Source: Alkalimonas cellulosilytica (GTDB lineage: Bacteria; Pseudomonadota; Gammaproteobacteria; Enterobacterales; Alteromonadaceae). Taken from it: a DNA stretch of 64,000 nt. Of this stretch, positions 25,652-33,179 are shown in pieces. A program made the position numbers and the translations under genes. The notes beneath the pieces are model-generated. The model saw nothing but the letters and a program-made list of their open reading frames with translations, did no database searches and was not told the origin of the DNA. Within the stretch, counting starts at the first letter, position 1. Every line of letters begins with the position of its first letter. The stretch covers positions 310,001 to 374,000 of the forward strand of contig NZ_JAUHLI010000001.1 in the NCBI RefSeq assembly GCF_036325985.1. The letters are read 5' to 3'.

Positions 25652-26053
25652 TTAAAACAAGCTGGCGACGAGAACACCTGCCGCCATGAATATAAGGGTG
25701 GCAGTGATGGAGCGTGGCGAGAAACGGCCAATGCCGCAAACGCCGTGCCCTGAGGTGCAGCCACTGCCCCAGGCCGTGCCAAGGCCAACCAGCAAGCCGG
25801 CAATCAGGGTTCGTGGGCCAAGCTCAGGGGTGCTGAAACTAAAATCGCTGATAACCAGTGCCACCAGCAAAGGCCCTAGCAGCAAGCCGGCAACAAAAGC
25901 CAGCTTCCAGCTGCGGTCTTGCTTTTGGAAAATGGCCTGGCTGGCAATACCGGATATCCCAGCTATTCTGCCAAGCGCGGCCATCAGCAATAAAGCTCCC
26001 AAGCCAATAAAGGTGCCACCAATCAAAGCGGATAGCGGGGTAAAGTTTTCCAT
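25652..26053 (-). CDS. YeeE/YedE-type small sulfur transporter half, first gene
   Basis: A 133-residue membrane protein with about four TM helices and the family motif GLGTAWGSGCTSGHGVCGIGRFS, whose cysteines are thought to relay thiosulfate or persulfide sulfur. The start ATG at 26053 is preceded by AGAGG; a GTG two codons earlier is less likely. It lies 9 bases after the rhodanese gene and 10 before its partner half, in a compact operon with TauE-like and rhodanese genes. This composition matches bigR-type hydrogen sulfide and persulfide detoxification operons. Confidence 0.85.
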   Translation of the reverse strand: MENFTPLSALIGGTFIGLGALLLMAALGRIAGISGIASQAIFQKQDRSWKLAFVAGLLLGPLLVALVISDFSFSTPELGPRTLIAGLLVGLGTAWGSGCTSGHGVCGIGRFSPRSITATLIFMAAGVLVASLF

Positions 26054-26062
26054 GATCACCTC

Positions 26063-26464
26063 TTATTTCACGATAGGGAGTTTTGCGTCCAGCCAGCCCT
26101 GCATGCCCGGTGCAACGGAGTACACCTTTGAAAAGCCCATGCGTTGCAATGACTCTGTTGCCAGAGCGGAGCGCGCACCAGAGCGGCAAATTAAATACAG
26201 TGGCTCTGCAGCCAGTTGCTCCAGTGCAACATCAGCAGCGCAGCCACTGGCTGCGACGGCTGGATGGTTGGCCAACTGCATTTCAAGCACGCCGCGGGGA
26301 TAATTGACCGCACCGGCAATATGACCCTGAGCAAACTCGGCTGGCTCACGCACATCAATCAATCTGGGTTCAGGATGTGTTTTCAGGTAATCTGAAAGCT
26401 GATCAAGGTCGACTTCCTGGATGCCTGCTTTGGCTTCTGCTACCAATTGTTGTGCTGTTTTCAT
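26063..26464 (-). CDS. Rhodanese-like sulfurtransferase
   Basis: A 133-residue single rhodanese domain with active-site loop CRSGAR (C93) and the conserved PEPRLIDVREPAEFAQGHI N-terminal pattern. It transfers sulfane sulfur between thiols in the cytoplasm. A GGAG ribosome site supports 26464 as start. It lies between the TauE-like and YeeE-like genes and opposite the Blh gene, consistent with persulfide turnover. Confidence 0.9.
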   Translation of the reverse strand: MKTAQQLVAEAKAGIQEVDLDQLSDYLKTHPEPRLIDVREPAEFAQGHIAGAVNYPRGVLEMQLANHPAVAASGCAADVALEQLAAEPLYLICRSGARSALATESLQRMGFSKVYSVAPGMQGWLDAKLPIVK

Positions 26465-26480
26465 CTGTATCTCCAACTTG

Positions 26481-27230
26481 TTAGATAACGGATTGAGTTA
26501 CGACAACCACTGCCATAACGGCTAAAAATACCGCAAAACCCTTCTGCAGTTTTTCTTTAGGTAAACGGCGGCCTATCCAGGCACCTAAATAACTGCCGGC
26601 AATACCTGCCACGATCATCAGCGCAATGACGGTCCAATCGAAACTTAACCCCTGATTGGTAAAGACCACGTAGTATTTGGCAAAGCCGACAAAGGATTTT
26701 AAGGCGATCACCACCAGACTGGTGGCCACCCCAATGACAATGGGTAAGCCGCCCATCAGCACCAATGCTGGCACGATAAGAAAACCACCACCGACGCCGA
26801 CAAAGCCGGTCACTGCACCTACCACCAGGCCATCCGCCAAGACTTTGGCCTTGTTAAAAGCGAGTTGGTTCGCGGTATCTTTCAATTGGCTGCGCCACAT
26901 AAAGAAAGCAGCGACGATCATCAAGAGGGCAAACACCAGCAACTGCCAGCGGCTGTCGACCAGAGTCCCGGCCCATGCCCCCAGATAGGTTCCAAACATG
27001 CCTGGGATACCAAACCAAAAGACATGACGCCAGCTGATGAGTCGCTTAAAACCATTGTGAAACGAGCCAAAAGCACTGATGGCTGCGACGATAAGCAGTG
27101 ATGAAGCAATGGCTAACTCTGCCGGCATGCCTAACAGGTACAATAGCACCGGGACGGTAAGAATTGAGCCGCCTGAACCAAATAAACCAAGACTAAGACC
27201 TATAATAAGTGCGCCTAAGAGTGCTAACAT
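26481..27230 (-). CDS. TauE/SafE-family sulfite or sulfoacetate exporter
   Basis: A 249-residue membrane protein with about eight TM helices in two repeats, each with the family glycine pattern (GLFGSGGSILTVPVLLYL and GAVTGFVGVGGGFLIVPALV). TauE/SafE proteins export sulfite, sulfoacetate or other organosulfur anions. In bigR-type operons this member may remove the sulfite produced by the Blh persulfide dioxygenase. It is the first gene of the leftward cluster. Its promoter and ribosome-binding region coincide with the intergenic palindrome. Confidence 0.9.
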   Translation of the reverse strand: MLALLGALIIGLSLGLFGSGGSILTVPVLLYLLGMPAELAIASSLLIVAAISAFGSFHNGFKRLISWRHVFWFGIPGMFGTYLGAWAGTLVDSRWQLLVFALLMIVAAFFMWRSQLKDTANQLAFNKAKVLADGLVVGAVTGFVGVGGGFLIVPALVLMGGLPIVIGVATSLVVIALKSFVGFAKYYVVFTNQGLSFDWTVIALMIVAGIAGSYLGAWIGRRLPKEKLQKGFAVFLAVMAVVVVTQSVI

Positions 27231-27237
27231 AATTCAT

Positions 27238-27256
27238 ATATTCCAAAAAAGAATAT
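27238..27256. promoter_or_regulatory. Palindromic operator candidate of the persulfide cluster
   Basis: ATATTC-N7-GAATAT, nested inside a wider AATTC (27231-27235) / GAATT (27268-27272) pair. It resembles the ATTC-N8-GAAT type sites described for SqrR/BigR sulfide-responsive ArsR-family repressors. It lies 7 bases from the TauE-like start and just upstream of the Blh promoter, so one repressor could control both directions. No bigR-like gene is visible nearby. Confidence 0.5.
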
Positions 27257-27269
27257 GCATATAACTGAA

Positions 27270-27298
27270 TTGCATTTTAAACTGTGCTCAGCTATGAT
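27270..27298 (+). promoter_or_regulatory. Sigma-70 type promoter for blh
   Basis: TTGCAT (27270-27275), a 17-base spacer and TATGAT (27293-27298), 43 bases before the Blh start codon. The -35 element overlaps the outer arm of the palindrome. Confidence 0.6.
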
Positions 27299-27341
27299 GC
27301 AATCACTATTTAGTGAAATCTAATTTAAAAGAGGTGCCCCG

Positions 27342-28232
27342 ATGACCACGCAACAGCAGCCGATGCACATTGAGATGTTTTTTGATAACGATAGCAGTAC
27401 TTTCAGCTATTTGCTGGTGGACGAGAGCAGTAAAGTGGCGGCATTGATTGATCCTGTGCTCGATTACGATGCTGCTGCCGGGACGGTGGATACCCGAAGT
27501 GCCGATCAAGTATTGGCGTACCTGAATCAGCATGAGCTGAAGCTGCAATGGATTTTAGAAACCCATGCCCATGCCGATCATTTATCCGCTGCGCATTACC
27601 TGCGACAAAAAACCGGCGCCCGGGTTGGCATTGGTGAAGGCATTCGCAAGGTGCAGCAGACCTTTAAGGTGGTGTTTAATATCGGCGATGAAGAGCTGAC
27701 CGCCAAGGGCGACTGTTTTGATCATCTGTTCCATGATGACGAGACTTTCCAGATTGGCGCTCTGACCGGACGGGTCATCAACACACCGGGGCACACCAAC
27801 GACAGCGTCAGCTATCTGATAGCCGGTCATCTTTTTGTCGGTGACTCCTTGTTTATGCCGGATGCAGGCACGGCACGTTGCGATTTTCCAGGCGGCGATG
27901 CAGCTGTGCTCTATCAGTCCATTCAGCGGCTGTATCAATTGCCGGATGAGACTCCGATGTACATGTGTCACGATTACCAGCCCAATGGCCGTGAATTGCG
28001 TTACAAAACCACGGTGGGGGAGCAAAAGCAGCAAAATATCCATGTTGCGGCAAAAACACAGCAGCTGGACTTTGTGCAAAAGCGCACGGCGCGCGATGCG
28101 ACCCTGGCCGTGCCGCGGCTGATTTATCCTTCGGTGCAGGTGAATATCCGTGCGGGGCAGTTGCCATCAAAAGAAGGCAATGGCACGGCTTATATCAAGA
28201 TCCCACTGAAAGGCACGGCTCAGCTTGACTGA
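27342..28232 (+). CDS. blh: Blh/ETHE1-like persulfide dioxygenase (metallo-beta-lactamase fold)
   Basis: A 296-residue MBL-fold hydrolase or oxygenase. Metal ligands are visible in THAHADHLS (H75, H77, D79, H80), TPGHTNDSVSYLI and GDSLFMPDAGTARCDFPGGD. These match BigR-linked hydrolase Blh and persulfide dioxygenases, which oxidise glutathione persulfide to sulfite. The ribosome site AGAGGTG and the upstream promoter are good. It is divergent from the TauE/rhodanese/YeeE genes, the arrangement of the bigR operon of Xylella and Agrobacterium but without the repressor gene. The MBL family is certain; the persulfide substrate is inferred from context. Confidence 0.9.
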   Translation: MTTQQQPMHIEMFFDNDSSTFSYLLVDESSKVAALIDPVLDYDAAAGTVDTRSADQVLAYLNQHELKLQWILETHAHADHLSAAHYLRQKTGARVGIGEGIRKVQQTFKVVFNIGDEELTAKGDCFDHLFHDDETFQIGALTGRVINTPGHTNDSVSYLIAGHLFVGDSLFMPDAGTARCDFPGGDAAVLYQSIQRLYQLPDETPMYMCHDYQPNGRELRYKTTVGEQKQQNIHVAAKTQQLDFVQKRTARDATLAVPRLIYPSVQVNIRAGQLPSKEGNGTAYIKIPLKGTAQLD

Positions 28233-28240
28233 GCCGAGGG

Positions 28241-28567
28241 CTACTGGCTTTGACGACTTGCACAGCTGATGCAAAGAGTGGTGTAAGGGATGGCGCTAAG
28301 CCGCTCGATGGCGATGACATCCTGGCACACCGAGCAGCGGTCGTAGCTGCCTTGCTCCATCCGGGTTAAGGCACGATCGATCTGTTGCAGTTCCTGCTCG
28401 GCTTTAAGTTCAAGGGCATTGAGAACATCATCATTCTCCCGTTCTTGCGCTTGCTCGGCCAGATCGGAGCTTCGGCCCTGACGAAAATCATGCTCGATGG
28501 CGGCAATTTGGCGCTCGAGTTTCATTTTTCGTTGCAGTAACTCTTGCTTAAGTTTTTGCAATGGCAT
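28241..28567 (-). CDS. DksA/TraR-family zinc-finger protein
   Basis: A 108-residue protein with an N-terminal coiled coil (about 1-75) and a C4 zinc finger (C78, C81, C99, C102: CSVC...CISC). DksA-like proteins bind the RNA polymerase secondary channel with ppGpp. This one is shorter than DksA (151), and the coiled-coil tip holds DLAEQAQERENDD, close to the tip Asp pattern. The ribosome site is AAGGAGC. It follows the ABC exporter genes at 75 bases, separated by a palindrome, and is convergent with blh. Confidence 0.85.
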   Translation of the reverse strand: MPLQKLKQELLQRKMKLERQIAAIEHDFRQGRSSDLAEQAQERENDDVLNALELKAEQELQQIDRALTRMEQGSYDRCSVCQDVIAIERLSAIPYTTLCISCASRQSQ

Positions 28568-28581
28568 TGCGTGCTCCTTGA

Positions 28582-28606
28582 ACTGGCTAAGATATCATTA
28601 GCCAGT
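28582..28606. repeat. Palindrome upstream of the DksA-like gene
   Basis: A perfect 9-bp inverted repeat, ACTGGCTAA and TTAGCCAGT with a 7-base loop GATATCA, 15 bases before the DksA-like start. There is no T-tract for termination. It may be an operator or a leader hairpin close to the ribosome site. Confidence 0.45.
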
Positions 28607-28641
28607 GTAGTGCACTTTTTGCGCAGTCTGCTTGATCTGGC

Positions 28642-29874
28642 TCAACGATGGCGTGAGTACTGAATGCGATCACCGGATCGCAGGTTGGCGGGCGGATGGG
28701 TGATCACCAAATCGCCTGCTACAAGGCCTGCTTCTAATTGTGTTACCAGTCCGCTACGACGGCCTATCTCGACAAAGCGAAGCTCTGCTTTGCCGTTTTG
28801 GGCAACAAACACCGCCCAGCCTGGTGGTTCATTGGTTTGTCTGGCATCTTTGCGCTGTTCACGGAATAAAGCACTGGTGGGCAGGCTGAGCACATCATCG
28901 CCTTGCCAGAGGACAAAACGGGCTTCTACCCAGTAGCCTTCGCCCAATTGCTGCCAAAGTTCAGGGTTCGATTCAATGCTTACCAGCACCGGCACACGCT
29001 GCTCGTCCACGCCCAGCGCCGACACGCGGGTAAAACCGGCTGGCTCTACCCGTCGGACCAGTCCTTGCAGGGTGCTATCACCCCCCCAGCGATCCAGGTG
29101 CACCGTCATACCAGGACGGACCCGCACTGCATCGGCCGACAACAAATCGACCTGAACTTCCAACTGATGCAAGTCGCCAAGGGTCAGCACCGGTACCCCG
29201 GCCATAATCACACCTTCGCAGCAGCGGTGGCGCTGTAGTACCAGGCCGCTAACAGGAGCCAGCACCTTCAACACACGTTCATCGCCGCTGCGGCTACCAT
29301 CGGTAATGGCCAGCAGGGCACGGGCATTTTCCACTTCGTAGCTGGCGACATCCATGGCTGCCCGCGCCATACGTTCACCGGCCTGAGCGCGCTGCCATTC
29401 GTGGCGCAGTCGCTCCAACTGAGTGGCAGATATCACGCCTTGTTGCTGCAGGCCTTGATGTCGTTGGTACTCCTGCTCAGCGTAAAGCCGCTCCTGCTCA
29501 CTGCTGTCAAAACTGGCTTCAGCAGCCAGCAACCTGGCTTTGGCGGCAGAAAGCTGCTCTCTGGCCTGCTCCAGACTGCGCGCATCCAGCGCCGGTGTTG
29601 GTGCAGGCTCCAGGGTGAGTAGCGCCTGACCAGCCTGTACAGCATCCCCAGGCTCAAGTTCGACCCGGTGCAGATAGCCGTCTATTGGCGCTGAAATGGT
29701 GTAGGTATCGCGCAGCCGGGTTCTGCCTTCATCGGCCAGGGTTTCGGCAAAGTAGCCGCTTTGTATCTCGCTGACCGACACTTGCACCGCAGCAGGCCGA
29801 AGGGCCAGCAACAGCGCCAGCAGCACCGCGGCGGCTAGTAAGCACAGAAACCAGTGTTTGGTTCGCATGATCAT
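28642..29874 (-). CDS. HlyD-type periplasmic adaptor of ABC exporter
   Basis: A 410-residue membrane-fusion protein. One N-terminal TM (HWFLCLLAAAVLLALLLAL), a lipoyl/barrel-sandwich half (SAPIDGYLHRVELEPGDAVQAGQALLTL), a long coiled-coil hairpin (about 95-200), the second sandwich half (LAPVSGLVLQRH) and a beta-barrel domain. A CC pair (RHRCCEGV) near residue 215 is unusual. It is translated just after the permease (4-base gap) and should join the ABC permease/ATPase pair to an outer-membrane channel. The start has a GGAG site. Confidence 0.9.
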   Translation of the reverse strand: MIMRTKHWFLCLLAAAVLLALLLALRPAAVQVSVSEIQSGYFAETLADEGRTRLRDTYTISAPIDGYLHRVELEPGDAVQAGQALLTLEPAPTPALDARSLEQAREQLSAAKARLLAAEASFDSSEQERLYAEQEYQRHQGLQQQGVISATQLERLRHEWQRAQAGERMARAAMDVASYEVENARALLAITDGSRSGDERVLKVLAPVSGLVLQRHRCCEGVIMAGVPVLTLGDLHQLEVQVDLLSADAVRVRPGMTVHLDRWGGDSTLQGLVRRVEPAGFTRVSALGVDEQRVPVLVSIESNPELWQQLGEGYWVEARFVLWQGDDVLSLPTSALFREQRKDARQTNEPPGWAVFVAQNGKAELRFVEIGRRSGLVTQLEAGLVAGDLVITHPPANLRSGDRIQYSRHR

Positions 29875-29878
29875 GAGG

Positions 29879-32233
29879 TTACTCCGTTTTTAAAGCCGAA
29901 ATCATATCCAGTTGCTGAAAACGCCTGAGCATCAGGCTAAGTGACAAAACCGTTGCTACCAATACACCCAATGCTGCCAGCGCAAAGCTGGCCGGTTCCA
30001 GCACAAAGGGTAAGCGAAACAGATCCATGGTCAGCGCCTGTTGCAACGACCAGGCAAAACCGGTACCCAGCAGCCAACCCAAAGGGATCGCCAGCAGGGT
30101 CAGCAGCAGCACTTCACCGGCCAGCACCCAGCCGACCTGATAGCGCTCAAAGCCCAGGACCCGCAGCGTTGCTAACTCACGCGAGCGCTCAGCCAGCGCA
30201 ATGCGGGCATTGTTGTAGATCACCGCAAAGGTGATGGAGCCTGCCATCAGCAGCAGGATAGCCATCATCCCGAGCAGCGTATCGGCAATGTAATTCCTCA
30301 GCTGCTGCTCAATATCAGCCATCTGACTAATACCGGCAATCCTCGGGCGCTGCTGCAGGCGCTGTTGCAATTCAGTGCGCTTAAGCGGATCGGTCAGTAA
30401 CCAGACGCCGGAAATAGCAGGGCCTTCCCGTAGCAAGCGGTTTAAAGCTCTGCGTTCCATGTACCCACTGACCCCAACCGGTTCATCCACCACAGCCGCC
30501 AGTGGCAGCTCCACCAGGCGGTTGGCGCCTTCCATCAGTTCTGCTTGAACGATATCACCAGGTTTGAGCCCGAGGTAGTCGGCCAGATACCGGGTTAACA
30601 CCAGGCCTTCAGCGGGTAGCTCTATCGGCGTTAGTTCTTGGTCGAGCAGTTGCCTTAGTTGCGGCCTGGTTTCCAGCCCCTGCAGCACGGTGCGATAGGA
30701 GGTACGCTGATGATGCAGCCTCACCGGCACCATGCGAAAGGCTTCAGCGGCCAGTACACCCGGTTCTGCCCGTATTTCTGCCAGTACCCGCTCCGGGCTG
30801 GCTTCAGTGAGCATCAACTGGGTATCCATCTGCAGAATGTGGCGATACTGAATATCCAGTAAGGCATGAAGGGCATGAAACTGAAAACTGCCGACCAACA
30901 GCAAGGCTGAAGACAACGCGATCCCAAGCACAGACAGCAAACTGCGACCGGGATAGCGCAGCAGGTTGCGCACAATGATGCGGTTTAACTGGCCCAGCCA
31001 GGGGCGCAGTAACAGCTGCTCTGCCAAGCCGCGATGAAACTGCGGGGGGGCAGCTGGGCGCATAGCTGCTGCGGGCTGCAGTCTGGCGACCTGTTGCAGC
31101 ACACTAAAGACGCCAACAATAGCGGCCAACAATGCCACCAATAAAGCCAGAGCCAGATGGCGCAGTTGTACCCGCAACTCCATCTCGGGAAAATGAAAGT
31201 AAGTGGCATACAGCTCAGCCAGGCCAGTGGCTGCCCAAAGCCCCAGGCCGATGCCTGCCACCACTCCGATCACCACAATCACACAGGCCAGCTGCAGGTA
31301 ATGAAGTAGCAAAGCACCGTGGCTGTAGCCAAAGGCTTTTAGCACCGCAATTTGCTGCAATTGATTGCGCACCAGCCGGCCAATCAGCACATTGAGCAGG
31401 AAAGCGGCCACACCAAGGAACAACAGCGGCAGCAGCCAGGCCATCACGCTTAGCTGTTCCAATTCCTCGGTTAAAAAGCGATGCGAGGCTTGCTCGGCTC
31501 TTAGGTAACTGCCCCGGCTGCCATAAGGTGCCAATACCAGATCCAGTGCATCCAGCACCGGCAGTGGATTGGCCCCACGCTGCAGGCTGACACTTAAGTG
31601 ATTAAAAGCACCATCCATCTGAAAGGCATGAGCCAGCGCCCGTCGTGGCATCCAAAGCACACCAAAGCGCTGGTAGTCGGGCAGTAAGTCGGCCGGGCCA
31701 AGCTGGTAAATAAATTCTGGCGACAGCACGATGGCGCTGACTTTCAGGCGCTGCAAGCGCCCCTGAATCACTGCCGTGATCTGATCGCCAGCTTGCAACT
31801 GATGCGCTTTGGCAAAGGGCTCGGTGATGGCGACTTCATTGGCTTCGACCGGGAAGTGTCCGTGCAGCAACACCAGTTGATTCAAACGCGGCAGGCCTTG
31901 CTCCGGCAGGGACAGCATCAGACCCCGGATGGGATCGTCAAAACCGGCCACCTCCAGCCGCACCGGGGCCCGTACCGAGCTTTGTACCTGTTGCACTCCG
32001 GGGAGCAACTGCAATTGAGGCAGCAGGTGTTCCGGTGCCCGGGTCAGATCGACAAAGACATCACCAAAATGAGCTTGCTGGTAAAAGCGTTGTTGCGCCC
32101 GCTCCAGCATATCCAGGGTGGTGACCGCCAGGAACAGCACCATAACGCCGGCACCAATCACCGCTGCGATGGCCAGGATCTGACCTTTCATCGCCAGTAA
32201 GTCGCGCCATAGCTTTTGTTGCAGGGCCTGCAT
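29879..32233 (-). CDS. FtsX/MacB-type ABC transporter permease
   Basis: A 784-residue permease with two FtsX repeats: an N-terminal TM, a periplasmic MacB_PCD-like domain (about 45-260), three TM helices (about 265-385), a second periplasmic domain (about 430-640) and three TM helices (about 655-770). The segment LVRNQLQQIAVLKAFGYSHGALLLHY is the family coupling region, repeated as ERSRELATLRVLGFERYQV in the second half. Such permeases do mechanotransmission or export lipoproteins, peptides or small molecules. Its start codon overlaps the ATPase stop (TAATG), so translation is coupled. Confidence 0.9.
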   Translation of the reverse strand: MQALQQKLWRDLLAMKGQILAIAAVIGAGVMVLFLAVTTLDMLERAQQRFYQQAHFGDVFVDLTRAPEHLLPQLQLLPGVQQVQSSVRAPVRLEVAGFDDPIRGLMLSLPEQGLPRLNQLVLLHGHFPVEANEVAITEPFAKAHQLQAGDQITAVIQGRLQRLKVSAIVLSPEFIYQLGPADLLPDYQRFGVLWMPRRALAHAFQMDGAFNHLSVSLQRGANPLPVLDALDLVLAPYGSRGSYLRAEQASHRFLTEELEQLSVMAWLLPLLFLGVAAFLLNVLIGRLVRNQLQQIAVLKAFGYSHGALLLHYLQLACVIVVIGVVAGIGLGLWAATGLAELYATYFHFPEMELRVQLRHLALALLVALLAAIVGVFSVLQQVARLQPAAAMRPAAPPQFHRGLAEQLLLRPWLGQLNRIIVRNLLRYPGRSLLSVLGIALSSALLLVGSFQFHALHALLDIQYRHILQMDTQLMLTEASPERVLAEIRAEPGVLAAEAFRMVPVRLHHQRTSYRTVLQGLETRPQLRQLLDQELTPIELPAEGLVLTRYLADYLGLKPGDIVQAELMEGANRLVELPLAAVVDEPVGVSGYMERRALNRLLREGPAISGVWLLTDPLKRTELQQRLQQRPRIAGISQMADIEQQLRNYIADTLLGMMAILLLMAGSITFAVIYNNARIALAERSRELATLRVLGFERYQVGWVLAGEVLLLTLLAIPLGWLLGTGFAWSLQQALTMDLFRLPFVLEPASFALAALGVLVATVLSLSLMLRRFQQLDMISALKTE

Positions 32234-32961
32234 TACCAGCTGAGCTCCGAGGCAGATTTGGGAGTAGGGTTGTGCTGAATATCAATGATTTGACCGTCTT
32301 TTAACCGAATGACCCGATCTGCCATGTCGGCAATCACCTCGTTGTGGGTAATCACCAGGGTGGTGGTGCCCAGTTGCTGATTAATCTGATGCAGCACTGC
32401 CATCACCTTGCTGCCGGTTTTCGAATCCAGCGCTCCGGTTGGCTCATCGCACAGCAGTACCCTGGGTTTCTTGGCAATAGCGCGGGCAATCGCCACCCGC
32501 TGCTGCTCACCGCCGGAGAGTTGTGACGGGAAGTGACTGCTGCGCTCAGTCAGATCCACCATCGCCAGTGCCTCGTGTGGCGACATCGGGCTGGAACTGA
32601 TGTCGGTGACCAGAGCGACATTTTCCAGCGCGGTCAAACTGGGGATCAGGTTGTAAAACTGAAACACAAAGCCGACCTGTTCGCGACGATAGCGGGTTAA
32701 TGCTTTGTCATCGGCCTGGCTTAATACCGTATCGCCATACCGCAGCTCACCAGAGCTGGCCGTATCCAGCCCACCCAGAATATTGAGTAAGGTTGATTTA
32801 CCAGAGCCGGAGGCGCCTAACAGTACTACAAACTCACCACGGTACAGCTCCAGATCGACCCCTCGCAGCGCCTGGATCAGCACATCGCCCATTTGGTAAT
32901 GACGGGTTAGCTGATGGACAGAAAAAACGGGCTCTTTGCGTTTGGTTGCGACAGACACCAC
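32233..32961 (-). CDS. LolD/MacB-type ABC transporter ATPase
   Basis: A 242-residue ATP-binding subunit. Walker A GASGSGKST (about 49-57), Q-loop FQFYNLIPSLTALENV, signature LSGGEQQRVAIARA, Walker B RVLLCDEPTGALD and H-loop VITHNEV are all intact. It belongs to the LolD/MacB-ATPase group that works with FtsX-type permeases. The start is GTG at 32961, preceded by AAGGAAAT. It is the first gene of the leftward ATPase/permease/adaptor operon and divergent from a histidine kinase. The substrate of the exporter is unknown. Confidence 0.92.
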   Translation of the reverse strand: MVSVATKRKEPVFSVHQLTRHYQMGDVLIQALRGVDLELYRGEFVVLLGASGSGKSTLLNILGGLDTASSGELRYGDTVLSQADDKALTRYRREQVGFVFQFYNLIPSLTALENVALVTDISSSPMSPHEALAMVDLTERSSHFPSQLSGGEQQRVAIARAIAKKPRVLLCDEPTGALDSKTGSKVMAVLHQINQQLGTTTLVITHNEVIADMADRVIRLKDGQIIDIQHNPTPKSASELSW

Positions 32962-33179
32962 ATTTCCTTATGAAAAAGCAATGGTTTAGTATGGCACAGT
33001 CTGATGGCGACACATTTGATCTGACGCAATCTGAAAAATGACTTTTAACGTCGTGATGCACAAATAAGATGAAAGGGCTTCAATAAACTATTGAGCTAAA
33101 AGCAGTTCAGCACCTTTTTCCTGGCAAGAAAGCGGCTATACTCAGTGGTAGAACTCCCCATCTGCACTGAGGATGCCGC

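Noticed and set aside
25642..25803. N-terminal extension of the second YeeE-like protein
   Set aside because: It overlaps the upstream gene, lacks family sequence, and the internal ATG at 25641 has a strong AAGGAG site.
28217..28235. Hairpin GGCTCAG/CTGAGCC at the blh stop codon as a terminator
   Set aside because: Only seven pairs and no T-tract on either strand; kept out as a feature.
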